Origin: CAVYXZ01 sp965223835
GTDB taxonomy: Bacteria; Chloroflexota; Anaerolineae; Aggregatilineales; Phototrophicaceae
Assembly (NCBI GenBank): GCA_965223835.1
Contig: CBDCXQ010000001.1
Coordinates: forward strand, 1,736,001-1,800,000
Length of the DNA: 64,000 bases
Direction of reading: 5' to 3'
The stretch's first letter is position 1; every line of letters begins with the position of its first letter. The position numbers and the translations under genes were made by a program. The notes beneath the pieces are model-generated. The model searched no databases. It saw only the letters and a program-made list of their open reading frames with translations, and was not told the DNA's origin. Positions 52,727-61,300 of the stretch are shown here, one piece after another.

Positions 52727-54265
52727 TCATCCTCTTCCCCCTGGGCCACCACCGGGTGAGCCGCCAGTGCCTGGAATACGTAATCCGAAATTACTCTCTT
52801 CTTCTTCACGGGGGTCGGCCAGCAAGACGATGGTTTGCCCGATTTCCAGGCCATCCACAATCTGGCTATCTTCGGTGTTACGCAGCCCCAGCGTCACAGG
52901 CACTTGGGTATAGGTATCGGGCGCTGTCTGGACAGTCACCACTTGCTGTTGTGTTGACTCGTCTATCTGGATAAAACGATTGGGCACGGTGATGACGTTT
53001 TCCACTTCATCAATCAGGATGGATGCTGTCGCGCTCATGCCAGGCCGCAGTAAGACATCGTTTCCATCGAGGACGACTTCAGCGGTATAGGTCACGAGTT
53101 GTCCATTAATCGTCGGTGCAACCGCCAGGCTGCTGATAGTTCCGGTAATGGCTTCATCGGCAAAAGCGTTGACCGACAGTGAGACCGGTTTTCCGAGAGC
53201 AATGTGGCTAATATCCGTTTCGTCAATATTGAGGTCGATGGTATAGCCTGTGAGGTCAATCAGTGTGATCGCCTCTTCCGCAGCGGGCAATGTGCCCACT
53301 GTCAGATTTTCCGAGACCACCAGGCCGGTATACGGGGCTACCAGAACAGCACCTTCCAGTTCATCCAGCGCCATCTGGACATCCAGTTGTGCCGTTTCCA
53401 GGTCAATCTGCGCCTTCGCCAGTGCAGTTTCAGTGGGGCCATTGAGCAGATCTTCAAGTTTGGCTTCGGCCACCGTGCGTTGGGCGCTGCTGGTGGATAC
53501 CGACCCCTGATTGGCCGTCGAGTTGACGGTATTGTTGTAGTTGGCTTCCGCCACCTGAATATTGATATCGGCCCGCTCCAGACTTGCTGCCATCTGAATT
53601 TCCTGGGCATAAATGTTGTCGCCCCGAATCTCAGTGATGTCGCGATTGAGTTGCGACTGCCACAGTTGATTCTGAGCCAACTCGGTCTCCAGCCGTGCAA
53701 TTTCAATGTCATTGGCGCTCGGACCCTGGGCAGCGGCACTGAGCGATGCCGTCGCCGATGTGACCGCGGCTTCAGCCACAGCCACGTCAATCGCTCGCGG
53801 CTCCGCCAATAGTGCGTCCAACGCGGCTTGCGCTTCGGCCTCTGCCAGTTGGGCGTTGCGCAGGTTGGCTTCAGCATCCGTCGTATCGAGCGTTGCCAGT
53901 ACATCACCGGCCTGAACCATATCGCCCGTTTCGACCAGCACTTCTTCCACCAGGGCAGTATTCTCAAAGACCAGTGTCGTCTGTTTTAGCGATGCCAACG
54001 TGCCGGTGGCATTCAGTTTGATCGCCAGGTCGCCTGACACAACGACTGTTGTTTCCACCACCGTCAGGGCTTCGTCAGGCACTGTTTCAACAACATTCTG
54101 CGAACTCGCGATGGATAGACTAGCGAAACTCACCAGGATCACTAGAGTTGCCATCGTACCCAGGCGCACCCAGAGGCGGCTTGCGATTTTCCATGCGGTC
54201 ACGCTGCCGATAGCAAACACGATCAAGCTTCCCAATACGAGCGGTAAAAGTTGCTGTTCCATCAT
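52727..54265 (-). CDS. Membrane-fusion (HlyD/MacA-type) adaptor 1
   Basis: 512 residues. A single N-terminal helix (residues 8-45, with two hydrophobic runs) is followed by a biotinyl-lipoyl-like half (ALVEEVLVETGDMVQAGDVLATLDT), a long coiled-coil hairpin (110-280), the second half-motif (VLVAPYTGLVVSENLTVGTLP) and beta-barrel regions. The end is a Gly/Pro tail (RIPGTGGSPGGGPGGRG). It links permeases to an outer partner or substrate. It overlaps the ATPase gene. Confidence 0.9.
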   Translation of the reverse strand: MMEQQLLPLVLGSLIVFAIGSVTAWKIASRLWVRLGTMATLVILVSFASLSIASSQNVVETVPDEALTVVETTVVVSGDLAIKLNATGTLASLKQTTLVFENTALVEEVLVETGDMVQAGDVLATLDTTDAEANLRNAQLAEAEAQAALDALLAEPRAIDVAVAEAAVTSATASLSAAAQGPSANDIEIARLETELAQNQLWQSQLNRDITEIRGDNIYAQEIQMAASLERADINIQVAEANYNNTVNSTANQGSVSTSSAQRTVAEAKLEDLLNGPTETALAKAQIDLETAQLDVQMALDELEGAVLVAPYTGLVVSENLTVGTLPAAEEAITLIDLTGYTIDLNIDETDISHIALGKPVSLSVNAFADEAITGTISSLAVAPTINGQLVTYTAEVVLDGNDVLLRPGMSATASILIDEVENVITVPNRFIQIDESTQQQVVTVQTAPDTYTQVPVTLGLRNTEDSQIVDGLEIGQTIVLLADPREEEESNFGLRIPGTGGSPGGGPGGRG

Positions 54266-54271
54266 GGCCTC

Positions 54272-55444
54272 CTAAGTGGCAACTTCGACAGTGGCTTCGC
54301 CAGTCATTCCTAGACGAACCTGTGAGTCATTAGTCGTCAGCGCAAGCCAGGTGTCATAATTGATAATGTCGTTGGTTTCGATCCCTAACCACGAAATGAT
54401 TTCCACTGTGGCTGCAATTTCAGTGTTAGGCAGGGCATCCAGACGAACTGAAGCACTCATGCCCTCTGCAATTTGGGATACATCCAGTTCGTGAACCGGT
54501 GCGACCAGCCACAGTTGAGACAGATCCGAAATTTCAACCACCAGCGTCGCTGAACTGACAGCATCGCGGGGTTCGACATTCACCGCCGTCACGACCCCGG
54601 CGATGGGGGCTACCAACTGTGTCCGCAATAGGGCCGTCTCAGCATCAATCAGGGCGGCCTCAGCGCGCTGCACAGCGAGTTCAGCGCTATCGATCTGCGC
54701 CTGAGTCGGACCGGCCAGAAGTTGTTCCAGTTCAAGTTGGGCTTCGTTGATGTTGGCTGAAGCAGCCCACAGGTTGGCGTTGCTGGGGTTCTGAAGCGAG
54801 TCCAGTTCCAGGCGGGCGATCTCCAAATTAAACGAAGCCGCACCGACGGCGGCATCCTGGAGCGCGATTTCCTCTGCAGAGCCGTTCATATTCGAGCGTG
54901 CTTGTGCCTCGGCGTTATACGCCGTCAACGCACTCTGGTAACGCAATTCGGCAGCTGCTATCTGCTCTGTCGACACTGCATTTGCCACCGAGCTATACGA
55001 TCCTTGCGCGCTGGTGATACTGGCCTGGGCCGAAGTCAGGGCGATTTCATCCACTTCATATAGCTCTTGCAGGCTGATTTCGGCACGCTCCAGGTTGAGC
55101 GCCGCTTGATCGTAAGCGATTTGGGAGGCTGTCCTATCGAGTTGAACCAGCACATCCCCGACTGAAACTTCATCGCCGACCTCAACCAGCACCTCAGCGA
55201 TCTCGCCCGCCGTCAAAAAACTGAGTTGAGCGACTTCGTTGGCCTCAATCGTCCCTAGAGCAGAGACTGAGGGCGCTGTTTCCACCGCGTTAACCTCTTG
55301 TGTCCTGGCTTCTCGCTGGGCTACATCCGGTGCGATTGGCTCGGAATTGGAAGTGGGTGGCTGAGAAGCGCCATGTAACCCCACGACAACTGGAATGGCG
55401 ACTGTGATGAGCGCAAGCAAGAAAAAGGTGCGTCTGACCGACAT
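54272..55444 (-). CDS. Membrane-fusion (HlyD/MacA-type) adaptor 2
   Basis: 390 residues. The signal-anchor is RRTFFLLALITVAIPVVVGLHG. The lipoyl half-motif is GEIAEVLVEVGDEVSVGDVLVQLDR, then a coiled coil, then TQLVAPIAGVVTAVNVEPRDAV. It is related to but distinct from adaptor 1 (6-bp gap). ATG 55444 has GGAGG 8 nt upstream. It is first gene of the exporter operon, divergent from the response regulator. Confidence 0.9.
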   Translation of the reverse strand: MSVRRTFFLLALITVAIPVVVGLHGASQPPTSNSEPIAPDVAQREARTQEVNAVETAPSVSALGTIEANEVAQLSFLTAGEIAEVLVEVGDEVSVGDVLVQLDRTASQIAYDQAALNLERAEISLQELYEVDEIALTSAQASITSAQGSYSSVANAVSTEQIAAAELRYQSALTAYNAEAQARSNMNGSAEEIALQDAAVGAASFNLEIARLELDSLQNPSNANLWAASANINEAQLELEQLLAGPTQAQIDSAELAVQRAEAALIDAETALLRTQLVAPIAGVVTAVNVEPRDAVSSATLVVEISDLSQLWLVAPVHELDVSQIAEGMSASVRLDALPNTEIAATVEIISWLGIETNDIINYDTWLALTTNDSQVRLGMTGEATVEVAT

Positions 55445-55616
55445 TGGCTGGACCTCCATCGCGAATTCATCTGGTGACTGGTTTCATCATGCCCAAAGAT
55501 TGTTAAGTACTTATCGAGCAATTATCGGGAATATGTAAAATATGCTGCCGGGCGCTTCGTTCGTCGTTGTTGCCGTCTATAATGGTGACAAACAGATTAA
55601 GAACGGTGATCAGCAA

Positions 55617-56306
55617 ATGATTCTGGTGGTGGACGACAATAAAGAGGTGGTTCGGGCAATACAGGTTTATCTTGAGCAAGCCGGGTATGAGGTTTTGACC
55701 GCCTACGATGGGGCAACAGCATTGCATATCTTGCGGCAGGAGCAGCCTGATCTCATCGTGTTAGATTTAATGCTGCCTGACCATGATGGTCTGGACATCA
55801 CGCGCTTTGTGCGCCGAGATGCAATCCTCAAGAATACCCCCATCATCATGTTGACGGCTCGTGTCGAAGATCAGGACAAGATTGTAGGCCTGGAAATTGG
55901 GGCTGACGACTACATCACCAAGCCGTTTAACCCCCCTGAGGTGGTGGCACGGGTACGTTCGGTCTTGCGGCGCGTTCAGCGAGGCACCCTTAAAGATGTT
56001 GAGCACGTTTTGCTGTTTGAAGAATTGACCCTGGATGTCTCATACCATGCCGTCAAGCTAGATGAAAAGGACATCGACCTCACCCGAGTCGAATTCACCG
56101 TGTTAAAGACCTTGATGAGCAGCCCCGGCCATGTATTCACACGGGGCGAATTGATCGAGCAGATTTTCACCTATGAGTATGAAGGTCTGGAACGATCCCT
56201 GGATACCCATGTCATGAATTTACGCAAAAAGATCGAGCCTAATCCGAAGCAGCCACGTTACATCCAGACCGTCTATGGTATTGGCTATCGGCTGGGGGAC
56301 AAATAG
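55617..56306 (+). CDS. OmpR/PhoB-family response regulator
   Basis: 229 residues. The receiver domain has MILVVDDNKEVV (acidic pocket), LIVLDLMLPDHDG (phospho-Asp), MLTARVEDQDK (Thr) and DDYITKPFNPPEV (Lys). The C-terminal winged helix has LDLTRVEFTVLKTLMSSPGHVFTRGELIEQIF and the recognition region RSLDTHVMNLRKKIEPNPKQPRYIQTVYGIGYRL. The start is the ATG at 55617, where the conserved fold begins. It is divergent from the exporter operon, which it probably regulates together with the following kinase. Confidence 0.94.
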   Translation: MILVVDDNKEVVRAIQVYLEQAGYEVLTAYDGATALHILRQEQPDLIVLDLMLPDHDGLDITRFVRRDAILKNTPIIMLTARVEDQDKIVGLEIGADDYITKPFNPPEVVARVRSVLRRVQRGTLKDVEHVLLFEELTLDVSYHAVKLDEKDIDLTRVEFTVLKTLMSSPGHVFTRGELIEQIFTYEYEGLERSLDTHVMNLRKKIEPNPKQPRYIQTVYGIGYRLGDK

Positions 56307-56310
56307 CATA

Positions 56311-57675
56311 ATGAGACGTCTGTGGGTTCGCCTGAGCCTGGTATTCAGCATGGTTGTGTTTATCAGCTTCATCACGGTGATATTGCTCAGTTTCCTCATC
56401 ATTCAAGCCAATGTCGATCCATTAGACACCGCTGAACGTCTTCGTTCACCAAGCGGGCTGGTGGATACCCTCATTGCCTATTACGAAACTCAGCAATCCT
56501 GGGATGGGGTTGAGACGTTGCTTGCAGGAGTCGAAAGTGTGTATCGTTTCAGGCCAGACACCACCGGAGCGTTCTCGCTAATTGATAGCGATGGTGCCAT
56601 CATCTATGGTCCCACCAATATTGATAATCCAAACGCTGTGACGACAATACCGATAGCAATCGAAGGGAAGACACAAGCAACATTGACAATTTCACAGAAC
56701 GAGCGGTCAGGCATTAACCTGCTCATCCGGCGGATTCCTGGGCTGCCTATACAGCTACAAGATGTGGTCTTACTCATCGCATTTATTGGTGGTGTGATTG
56801 GCGTTTTGTTTGGCATCTTGACGAGTCGCGCATTGACACAACCCCTTGATGACCTCGTCAAAGCAGCCACTGACATTGGGGAATATCAACTTGACCGTCG
56901 TGTCCCAATAGAAGGCTCAACGGAAATTGCCATCCTTGCCCAGGCATTTAATACAATGGCAGAAAAGCTGGAGCACGTTGAGCAGCTTCGTCGCAATATG
57001 GTTGCTGACATCGCCCATGAACTGCGTACTCCGCTCACAAGCTTGCAAACCACTCTCTATGCTATCCTGGATGATGCCTACCCGATGACCAAAACCGAGA
57101 TTACTGGGTTGTATGATCAGACCCGGTTGTTAAGTCGCCTGGTGAGCGATTTGCATGAATTGTCGCTGGCCGAAGCCCGTCAACTCCCGTTGAATCGTCA
57201 GTCAGTGAATTTCAGCAAGGCACTGGAAGAGTTTACCACGCCATTTCGTTCAGTCGCTGAAAACAAAGGTGTAAATCTTCAATACGAGGTTCCATCTCAG
57301 CTTCCGACAATATGGGTGGATGTGGAACGGATTAATCAGGTGCTGCACAATCTGCTTGCGAATGCCCTGCGCCATACGCCTTCGGGCGGAACGATTATGG
57401 TCCGGGCTGAGCATGACGAAACACGCCTGCATATCTCGGTGAAGGATACCGGCGAAGGTATTGACCCAGAGCATCTCCCAAACGTATTTGAACGTTTCTA
57501 CCGAGTAGACTATGGGCGCAGTCGTCAGGCCGGGGGTACCGGATTAGGGCTGGCCATTGCCAAAGCTATTGTCGAAGCTCATGACGGCAACATCAGCGTC
57601 GCTAGTGCCGGTGTCCCAGGCCAAGGGTCAACACTCACTGTACAGCTTCCAATCGAACGGCGTGAAAACTTGTGA
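56311..57675 (+). CDS. Membrane sensor histidine kinase
   Basis: 454 residues. Transmembrane helices lie near 8-30 and 160-180, with an extracytoplasmic sensor region between them. HAMP follows (SRALTQPLDDLVKAATDIGEYQLDRRVP), then HisKA with MVADIAHELRTPLTSLQTTL (phospho-His) and HATPase_c with LLANALRHTPSGG (N), VKDTGEGIDPEHLPNVFERFYRVD (G1) and GGTGLGLAIAKAIVEAHDG (G2). It starts 5 bp after the response regulator. Cognate pair; probably senses a compound expelled by the exporter. Confidence 0.94.
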   Translation: MRRLWVRLSLVFSMVVFISFITVILLSFLIIQANVDPLDTAERLRSPSGLVDTLIAYYETQQSWDGVETLLAGVESVYRFRPDTTGAFSLIDSDGAIIYGPTNIDNPNAVTTIPIAIEGKTQATLTISQNERSGINLLIRRIPGLPIQLQDVVLLIAFIGGVIGVLFGILTSRALTQPLDDLVKAATDIGEYQLDRRVPIEGSTEIAILAQAFNTMAEKLEHVEQLRRNMVADIAHELRTPLTSLQTTLYAILDDAYPMTKTEITGLYDQTRLLSRLVSDLHELSLAEARQLPLNRQSVNFSKALEEFTTPFRSVAENKGVNLQYEVPSQLPTIWVDVERINQVLHNLLANALRHTPSGGTIMVRAEHDETRLHISVKDTGEGIDPEHLPNVFERFYRVDYGRSRQAGGTGLGLAIAKAIVEAHDGNISVASAGVPGQGSTLTVQLPIERRENL

Positions 57676-57809
57676 CACCAACCAAGATAGATTTTGTATG
57701 GATGAGGATCTATCTTCCCCATCTATGGATAGCGCGGAAGCCAATGATAGTGAATCAAAATAGACTATGCATCCCGATGAAAGTGTGCGATGGGTTCTAT
57801 GCTGCTCAA

Positions 57810-57953
57810 AGACGATGAGCGGAGATCATGGAATGTATAGTCTGATAGAGGGTTTAGGCGACGGCCATAAGCGCTTTGACCACCTGCTGATACTCGGTTT
57901 TTCGGGGCAAAATAGCGTAGCCAGTGAGGGATCGACCCCCGTCGCTCCCGAAT
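57810..57953. repeat. Dispersed repeat copy C fused to right tRNA-Asp repeat (candidate attR)
   Basis: 57810-57923 is similar to 47569-47686. Its boundary motif (57915 onward) then runs into GAGGGATCGACCC and CCCGTCGCTCCCGAAT (57938-57953), identical over 16 bp to the tRNA-Asp 3' end (19778-19793). The preceding bases resemble its T-arm (GGG-T/A-TC). It is exactly the structure expected when an island integrates at a tRNA 3' end. Confidence 0.6.
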
Positions 57954-57977
57954 CAGCCATCCGAGTGGTGGCACCTG

Positions 57978-58007
57978 GCGTCAAGTTAAGTGAACTTGGC
58001 GCTTTTT
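57978..58007 (+). terminator. Rho-independent terminator right of the att-like site
   Basis: GCGTCAAGTT pairs with AACTTGGCGC (57978-57987 / 57993-58002, one wobble), followed by TTTTT. It mirrors the tRNA-plus-terminator order seen at 19718-19824. Confidence 0.75.
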
Positions 58008-58273
58008 GCTTTTCCCCACCTGGTTCTTCTCCAACGTCTGCCAACAACTCGATAAACGACGACACCCCACCGGGCTTGGACCTCCGATGAGGTGTCTGAC
58101 CGACGCGCTGCTCTACCCAGCGCACGGCTGACGGTGATTCTAACACGAACACTCTCCCTGTGCGTTGAGCAATCCACTGAAAAGTGGGCGGCGTCAGGGA
58201 GGGTGTTTTGCCTTTCACGGCCTGGGCAGCCCGTTTTCTGAAGGCGATGATCTATCTGGAGAAGAAACGAATC
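58008..58273. other. Non-coding stretch before the second mobile element
   Basis: A minus-strand frame of about 130 codons spans 57826-58218, but it crosses the repeat and att-like site and shows no known motif; it may be a decayed gene. No other feature is supported. Confidence 0.4.
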
Positions 58274-58785
58274 ATGCTATCTCAAATCAAACCCCTAAAC
58301 CAAGAAGAACGCCAGGACGCTCGCGCTGCCTCGCATCAAGCTGTAACGCGGGACATGGGGGAACGCCCAACCCGTGAGCAGTTCGACATGTATACCGCAT
58401 CGCGCTTCCCGCCTTCGGTAACAAAGCTCATCAACGGGCTGTGCATCATCTTGCTTTTGGCAGCTTTCACCCCGTCCGCCATTCGCCTTTTCGTCATCGG
58501 TTCGGAGACCTTCGGCGCGGCAGTACCCGACGATTTGGCAAAGGTTGCGGTGGGAGTAGCAACCGTACTGACTGCGGAGATCGGTCAGGTGGTGTTCTCA
58601 TTGGCGCTCGCCACAATGGGTACGACTGCCAGCGCCCGGCGACTACTATATGTCAGCATGGGGATCGCTACTGCCATCGCGCTGGTGGGCAATGTCCAGG
58701 TGGCTTTACCCGGTCATATGAACAGTCCTTTCGCCTGGCTGGAAGCTATAGCGCCGCCCTTGCTGGTACTCAGCACAGCTGAGCT

Positions 58786-59679
58786 TTACCCCTCAGAGTG
58801 GAGAGAAAGTTTGTCCTCGTAAAATAGGTGTTCAAACTGCTCAGGGCTGAGGTAACCGAGGGCAGAATGCAAACGCCGCCGATTGTACCAGCCTTCCAGA
58901 TAAGCAAAGAGTTCGGAACGGGCGATGTGGCGCGAAGGAAAGCGATGGTCGGCACATTCGGTTTTGAGGGTGCCGATGCAGCTTTCCATTAGGGCATTGT
59001 CGTAAGGGTCAGCGGTGCGGCTCATCGAGACGGTGATGCCATAGGCCGCCAGTAATTGTTGGTAGGCCAAACTGGCATACTGCCCACCGCGGTCAGAATG
59101 ATGCAGCAGTTCCCCCAGGGCGGGCTGCCGTTGCGCCAAGGCCATGCGCAGCGCTTGCTCGACCAGGGTCGTCTCCAAATGGGTTGCCATTGCCCAGCCG
59201 ACAATCTTACGGGAGAAGACATCCAAGACCAGCGCCAGATACAACCAGCCTTCACGGGTATCAATGTAGGTGATGTCGGCGACCCATTTTTCATTCGGTC
59301 GTTCGGCGCTGAATTGGCGGTTGAGATGGTTGGGGGCGATGGGCAGACCATGACGACTATTAGTCGTCTTGACCCGACGGCGACGGTGGTGCTTGGCGAC
59401 CAGGTGATGCAACCGCATCAACCGCGCGACCCGTTTGCGGTTACATATGCTCCCGCGCTGGCGCAAGGCCGCTGTTATCCGTGGGCTGCCATAGGTCCCG
59501 CGACTTTCCTCAAAGATGTGGATGATTTGTGCCACCAATTGGGCTTCGTCGCTTGATGCTGGCGGTTGCCCCTGTCGTTTCTGCCAGGCATAGTAGCCGC
59601 TGGCCGAGACCTTGAGTGAACGACAAGCCCGTTCGACCGGCAGCACCCCACGTTCGGCTTGGATGAGTGCATAGCTCAT
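58786..59679 (-). CDS. IS3-family transposase OrfB (integrase core)
   Basis: 297 residues. The helix-turn-helix_21 region is VERACRSLKVSASGYYAW, and the rve DDE core has WVADITYIDTREGWLYLALVLDVFSRKIVGW (first Asp), LLHHSDRGGQYAS (second Asp) and DNALMESCIGTLKTE (Glu). The C-terminus WYNRRRLHSALGYLSPEQFE is the IS3/IS150 hallmark. The last residues overlap the left inverted repeat. Confidence 0.94.
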   Translation of the reverse strand: MSYALIQAERGVLPVERACRSLKVSASGYYAWQKRQGQPPASSDEAQLVAQIIHIFEESRGTYGSPRITAALRQRGSICNRKRVARLMRLHHLVAKHHRRRRVKTTNSRHGLPIAPNHLNRQFSAERPNEKWVADITYIDTREGWLYLALVLDVFSRKIVGWAMATHLETTLVEQALRMALAQRQPALGELLHHSDRGGQYASLAYQQLLAAYGITVSMSRTADPYDNALMESCIGTLKTECADHRFPSRHIARSELFAYLEGWYNRRRLHSALGYLSPEQFEHLFYEDKLSLHSEG

Positions 59680-59972
59680 GGCACATCCGCCGCGAACAGC
59701 TTCACGGCCTTTTTTAGTAAGTCGCGCTCGGCTTGCACCAGGGCCAGCTCACGCCGTAAGCGTCGGTTTTCGGCTTCCAGATCGTGCTGCTCACTCGGTT
59801 GAACTTCCCCAGTCGTGGGATGCAACTGATACCGCTGTTTCCACTTGTTCAGCAAGCCGGGTGTGATCCCCAGTTCGTCTTCGATCTGGCGCACACTCTT
59901 GCCGCTGATCGCCAGCAAGCGCAAGGCTTCCTGCTTGAAAGCTACCTCGTATTTCCGTTTCTTCACGGCCAT
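59676..59972 (-). CDS. IS3-family transposase OrfA
   Basis: 98 residues. The N-terminal helix-turn-helix has YEVAFKQEALRLLAISGKSVRQIEDELGITPGLLNKWKQRYQL, and the C-terminal leucine-zipper-like coiled coil is EAENRRLRRELALVQAERDLLKKAVKLF. The slippery A-AAA-AAG codes for the LLKKA segment; -1 slippage would read on into OrfB to give the OrfAB transposase. Its stop overlaps the OrfB ATG (ATGA). Confidence 0.92.
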   Translation of the reverse strand: MAVKKRKYEVAFKQEALRLLAISGKSVRQIEDELGITPGLLNKWKQRYQLHPTTGEVQPSEQHDLEAENRRLRRELALVQAERDLLKKAVKLFAADVP

Positions 59973-60435
59973 TTCTAACGCTCCCTTTTGTCGAGTATAT
60001 CGGACACCCGTTTACTCCACTACTTGGGGGCAAGCTCACAGCATATGTCCTCAAAGAGCAGCTTCTGGATGCTATCGAAATGCGGCACACCAACGAACGA
60101 GCCTATCAGGAAGCTGTCAACCTGTGGCAGAGCGCAACAGCCGACCCGGAGAGCCATCCCCACTGGATGCAGTTCTACGCCAACGCCCTGCGGGACGCCA
60201 TCCGTAAAGCGAACAACCGCCGCAAGGATGCACTCGCCGAGTTGACTACAGCCGATTGGCGAGCGCTGGTCTACCGTGAACTGCAAGCCGACAAATGGTA
60301 CGCCCAGCCGGTCATCGAAACGCCAACAACAGAAGTACCGGAGGTCGTCGAAGCTGAGCCGCTCCCTTTAGCCGCCAGCGCCAACGGCAACGGCGCATCC
60401 ACACATCAGATGAACGGGTAGGCGAGAGGGGGTGT

Positions 60436-60603
60436 ATGGTGTGTGGAAGAAAGCTCAAAGCACCCTCGCCTCTGGGCGGGAGACCGCGCATGTACTGCTC
60501 AAACCGCTGCAAACAGCAGGCGAAATGGGACAGGTGGCGGGCAGAAAATGGGGGTTTAGTGTCAAACCTTTCTGTGATTTCAGGAGGAAATGGTCATGAT
60601 TAA
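60436..60603 (+). CDS. Small zinc-ribbon-like protein of the mobile element
   Basis: 55 residues: MVCGRKLKAPSPLGGRPRMYCSNRCKQQAKWDRWRAE. The C-G...YCSNRCKQQA pattern, three cysteines plus basic residues, is typical of tiny zinc fingers near mobile relaxase/replication genes. It overlaps the relaxase start by 8 bp. No strong SD is seen before ATG 60436 (GAGGGGGTGT is close), so expression is uncertain. Confidence 0.55.
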   Translation: MVCGRKLKAPSPLGGRPRMYCSNRCKQQAKWDRWRAENGGLVSNLSVISGGNGHD

Positions 60604-61276
60604 GCCAACCATCATTCCCAACTGGAAGTACCAGAAGCCAACCAAAGGCGGCTACAAGGGATTGAAGAAGCTGCTCAAGTACGTCTCGCATCGGGAAAGC
60701 CCCGACCATCGACCACTGGAAGCAAAAGTTCGCTGGACGGACTGCGGCCTGGGTGGTTCATGGAAAGAAGTCTATCAGAACGCAGGGCAGTTGGCTGGTC
60801 CCTATGTGCTGGCGCATCACATGGTCATCTCGCCTGCACCAGACCTGATGCTGCTTTTACCCGAAGATATGCGGCAGGAGATTGTTCGGGAAGTCACCGA
60901 GCGTACCATCGAGACCTGGCACATTGAGCGAGGGCTGGCCGTGCCGGAGTATTCGTACTGCCTCCATGACCGTGACACGGACGACAATTATGGACTTCAG
61001 CAGTTGCATACGCATGTCTTCATAGCGGGAACCATCGACAATGGTCTTGGTGAACGTCTGTCCCATCGCGTGAACCGGGAGCAGGTCTGTACGGATCGAG
61101 GCGGGTTGAATCGCGCCGACAATCTCCATCGCATCGCCCGCCAGGAGGTGGAACAAATTCTGGATCGCAGTATTGGTCTGGAATGGCGGCAGTATCGAGA
61201 ACTCGAACCTGTGCAGGACACCATTGACCATGACCTGACACCCAGCGTCGGACGGGACCGGGAGATCGATCTATGA
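60596..61276 (+). CDS. HUH relaxase-like (MobA/VirD2-type) protein
   Basis: 226 residues. YVLAHHMVISPAPDLMLL is followed by LQQLHTHVFIAGT with an HxH histidine cluster (residues 142-144), the metal-binding HUH motif of relaxases and rolling-circle nucleases. The candidate nicking tyrosines are KYVSH and YVLAHH, but neither is certain. ATG 60596 is chosen because AGGAGG (60582-60587) lies 8 nt upstream, while ATG 60590 is too close. It is shorter than typical relaxases; no helicase or coupling part is visible. Predicted to nick the element DNA for transfer. Confidence 0.7.
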   Translation: MIKPTIIPNWKYQKPTKGGYKGLKKLLKYVSHRESPDHRPLEAKVRWTDCGLGGSWKEVYQNAGQLAGPYVLAHHMVISPAPDLMLLLPEDMRQEIVREVTERTIETWHIERGLAVPEYSYCLHDRDTDDNYGLQQLHTHVFIAGTIDNGLGERLSHRVNREQVCTDRGGLNRADNLHRIARQEVEQILDRSIGLEWRQYRELEPVQDTIDHDLTPSVGRDREIDL

Positions 61277-61300
61277 GCATCGTCCTACGCACAAGACGAA

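Larger units (their letters stand above)
58780..60038 (-). mobile_element. IS3-family insertion sequence, 1259 bp
   Basis: The termini are TGAGCTT...AAGCTCA. The left end TGAGCTTTACCCC and the right end read inward TGAGCTTGCCCCC share 21 of 30 positions, including a later AGTGGAG block. It is flanked by the 4-bp direct repeat CAGC (58776-58779 and 60039-60042). Both transposase frames are intact, with the frameshift heptamer AAAAAAG on the minus strand (59709-59715). Probably active or recently active. Confidence 0.93.
58274..60421 (+). pseudogene. Mobile-element membrane protein split by an IS3-family insertion
   Basis: The left part (58274-58779) has 168 residues with about four transmembrane helices (NGLCIILLLAAFTPSAIRLFVIG, VGVATVLTAEIGQVVFSLAL, LLYVSMGIATAIALVGNV and LEAIAPPLLVLSTA). 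The right part (60043-60421) reads YVLKEQLLDAIEMRHTNERAYQEAV and a Pro/Glu tail. Removing 58780-60038 and one CAGC gives LVLSTAYVLKEQLLDA in frame. The restored protein would be about 290 residues. Function unknown; it belongs with the relaxase/primase module. ATG 58274 is preferred (GGAG, 12 nt). Confidence 0.88.

Noticed and set aside
58060..58130. tRNA-like look on the minus strand (GGGTAGAGCAGCGC, then GGTCCAAGCCC)
   Set aside because: No acceptor stem or acceptable anticodon stem can be formed, so it is not a tRNA.
57826..58218. A minus-strand frame of 130 codons across the att-like site
   Set aside because: It crosses the tRNA-derived repeat and the terminator hairpin and shows no recognisable domain; treated as chance or decayed.
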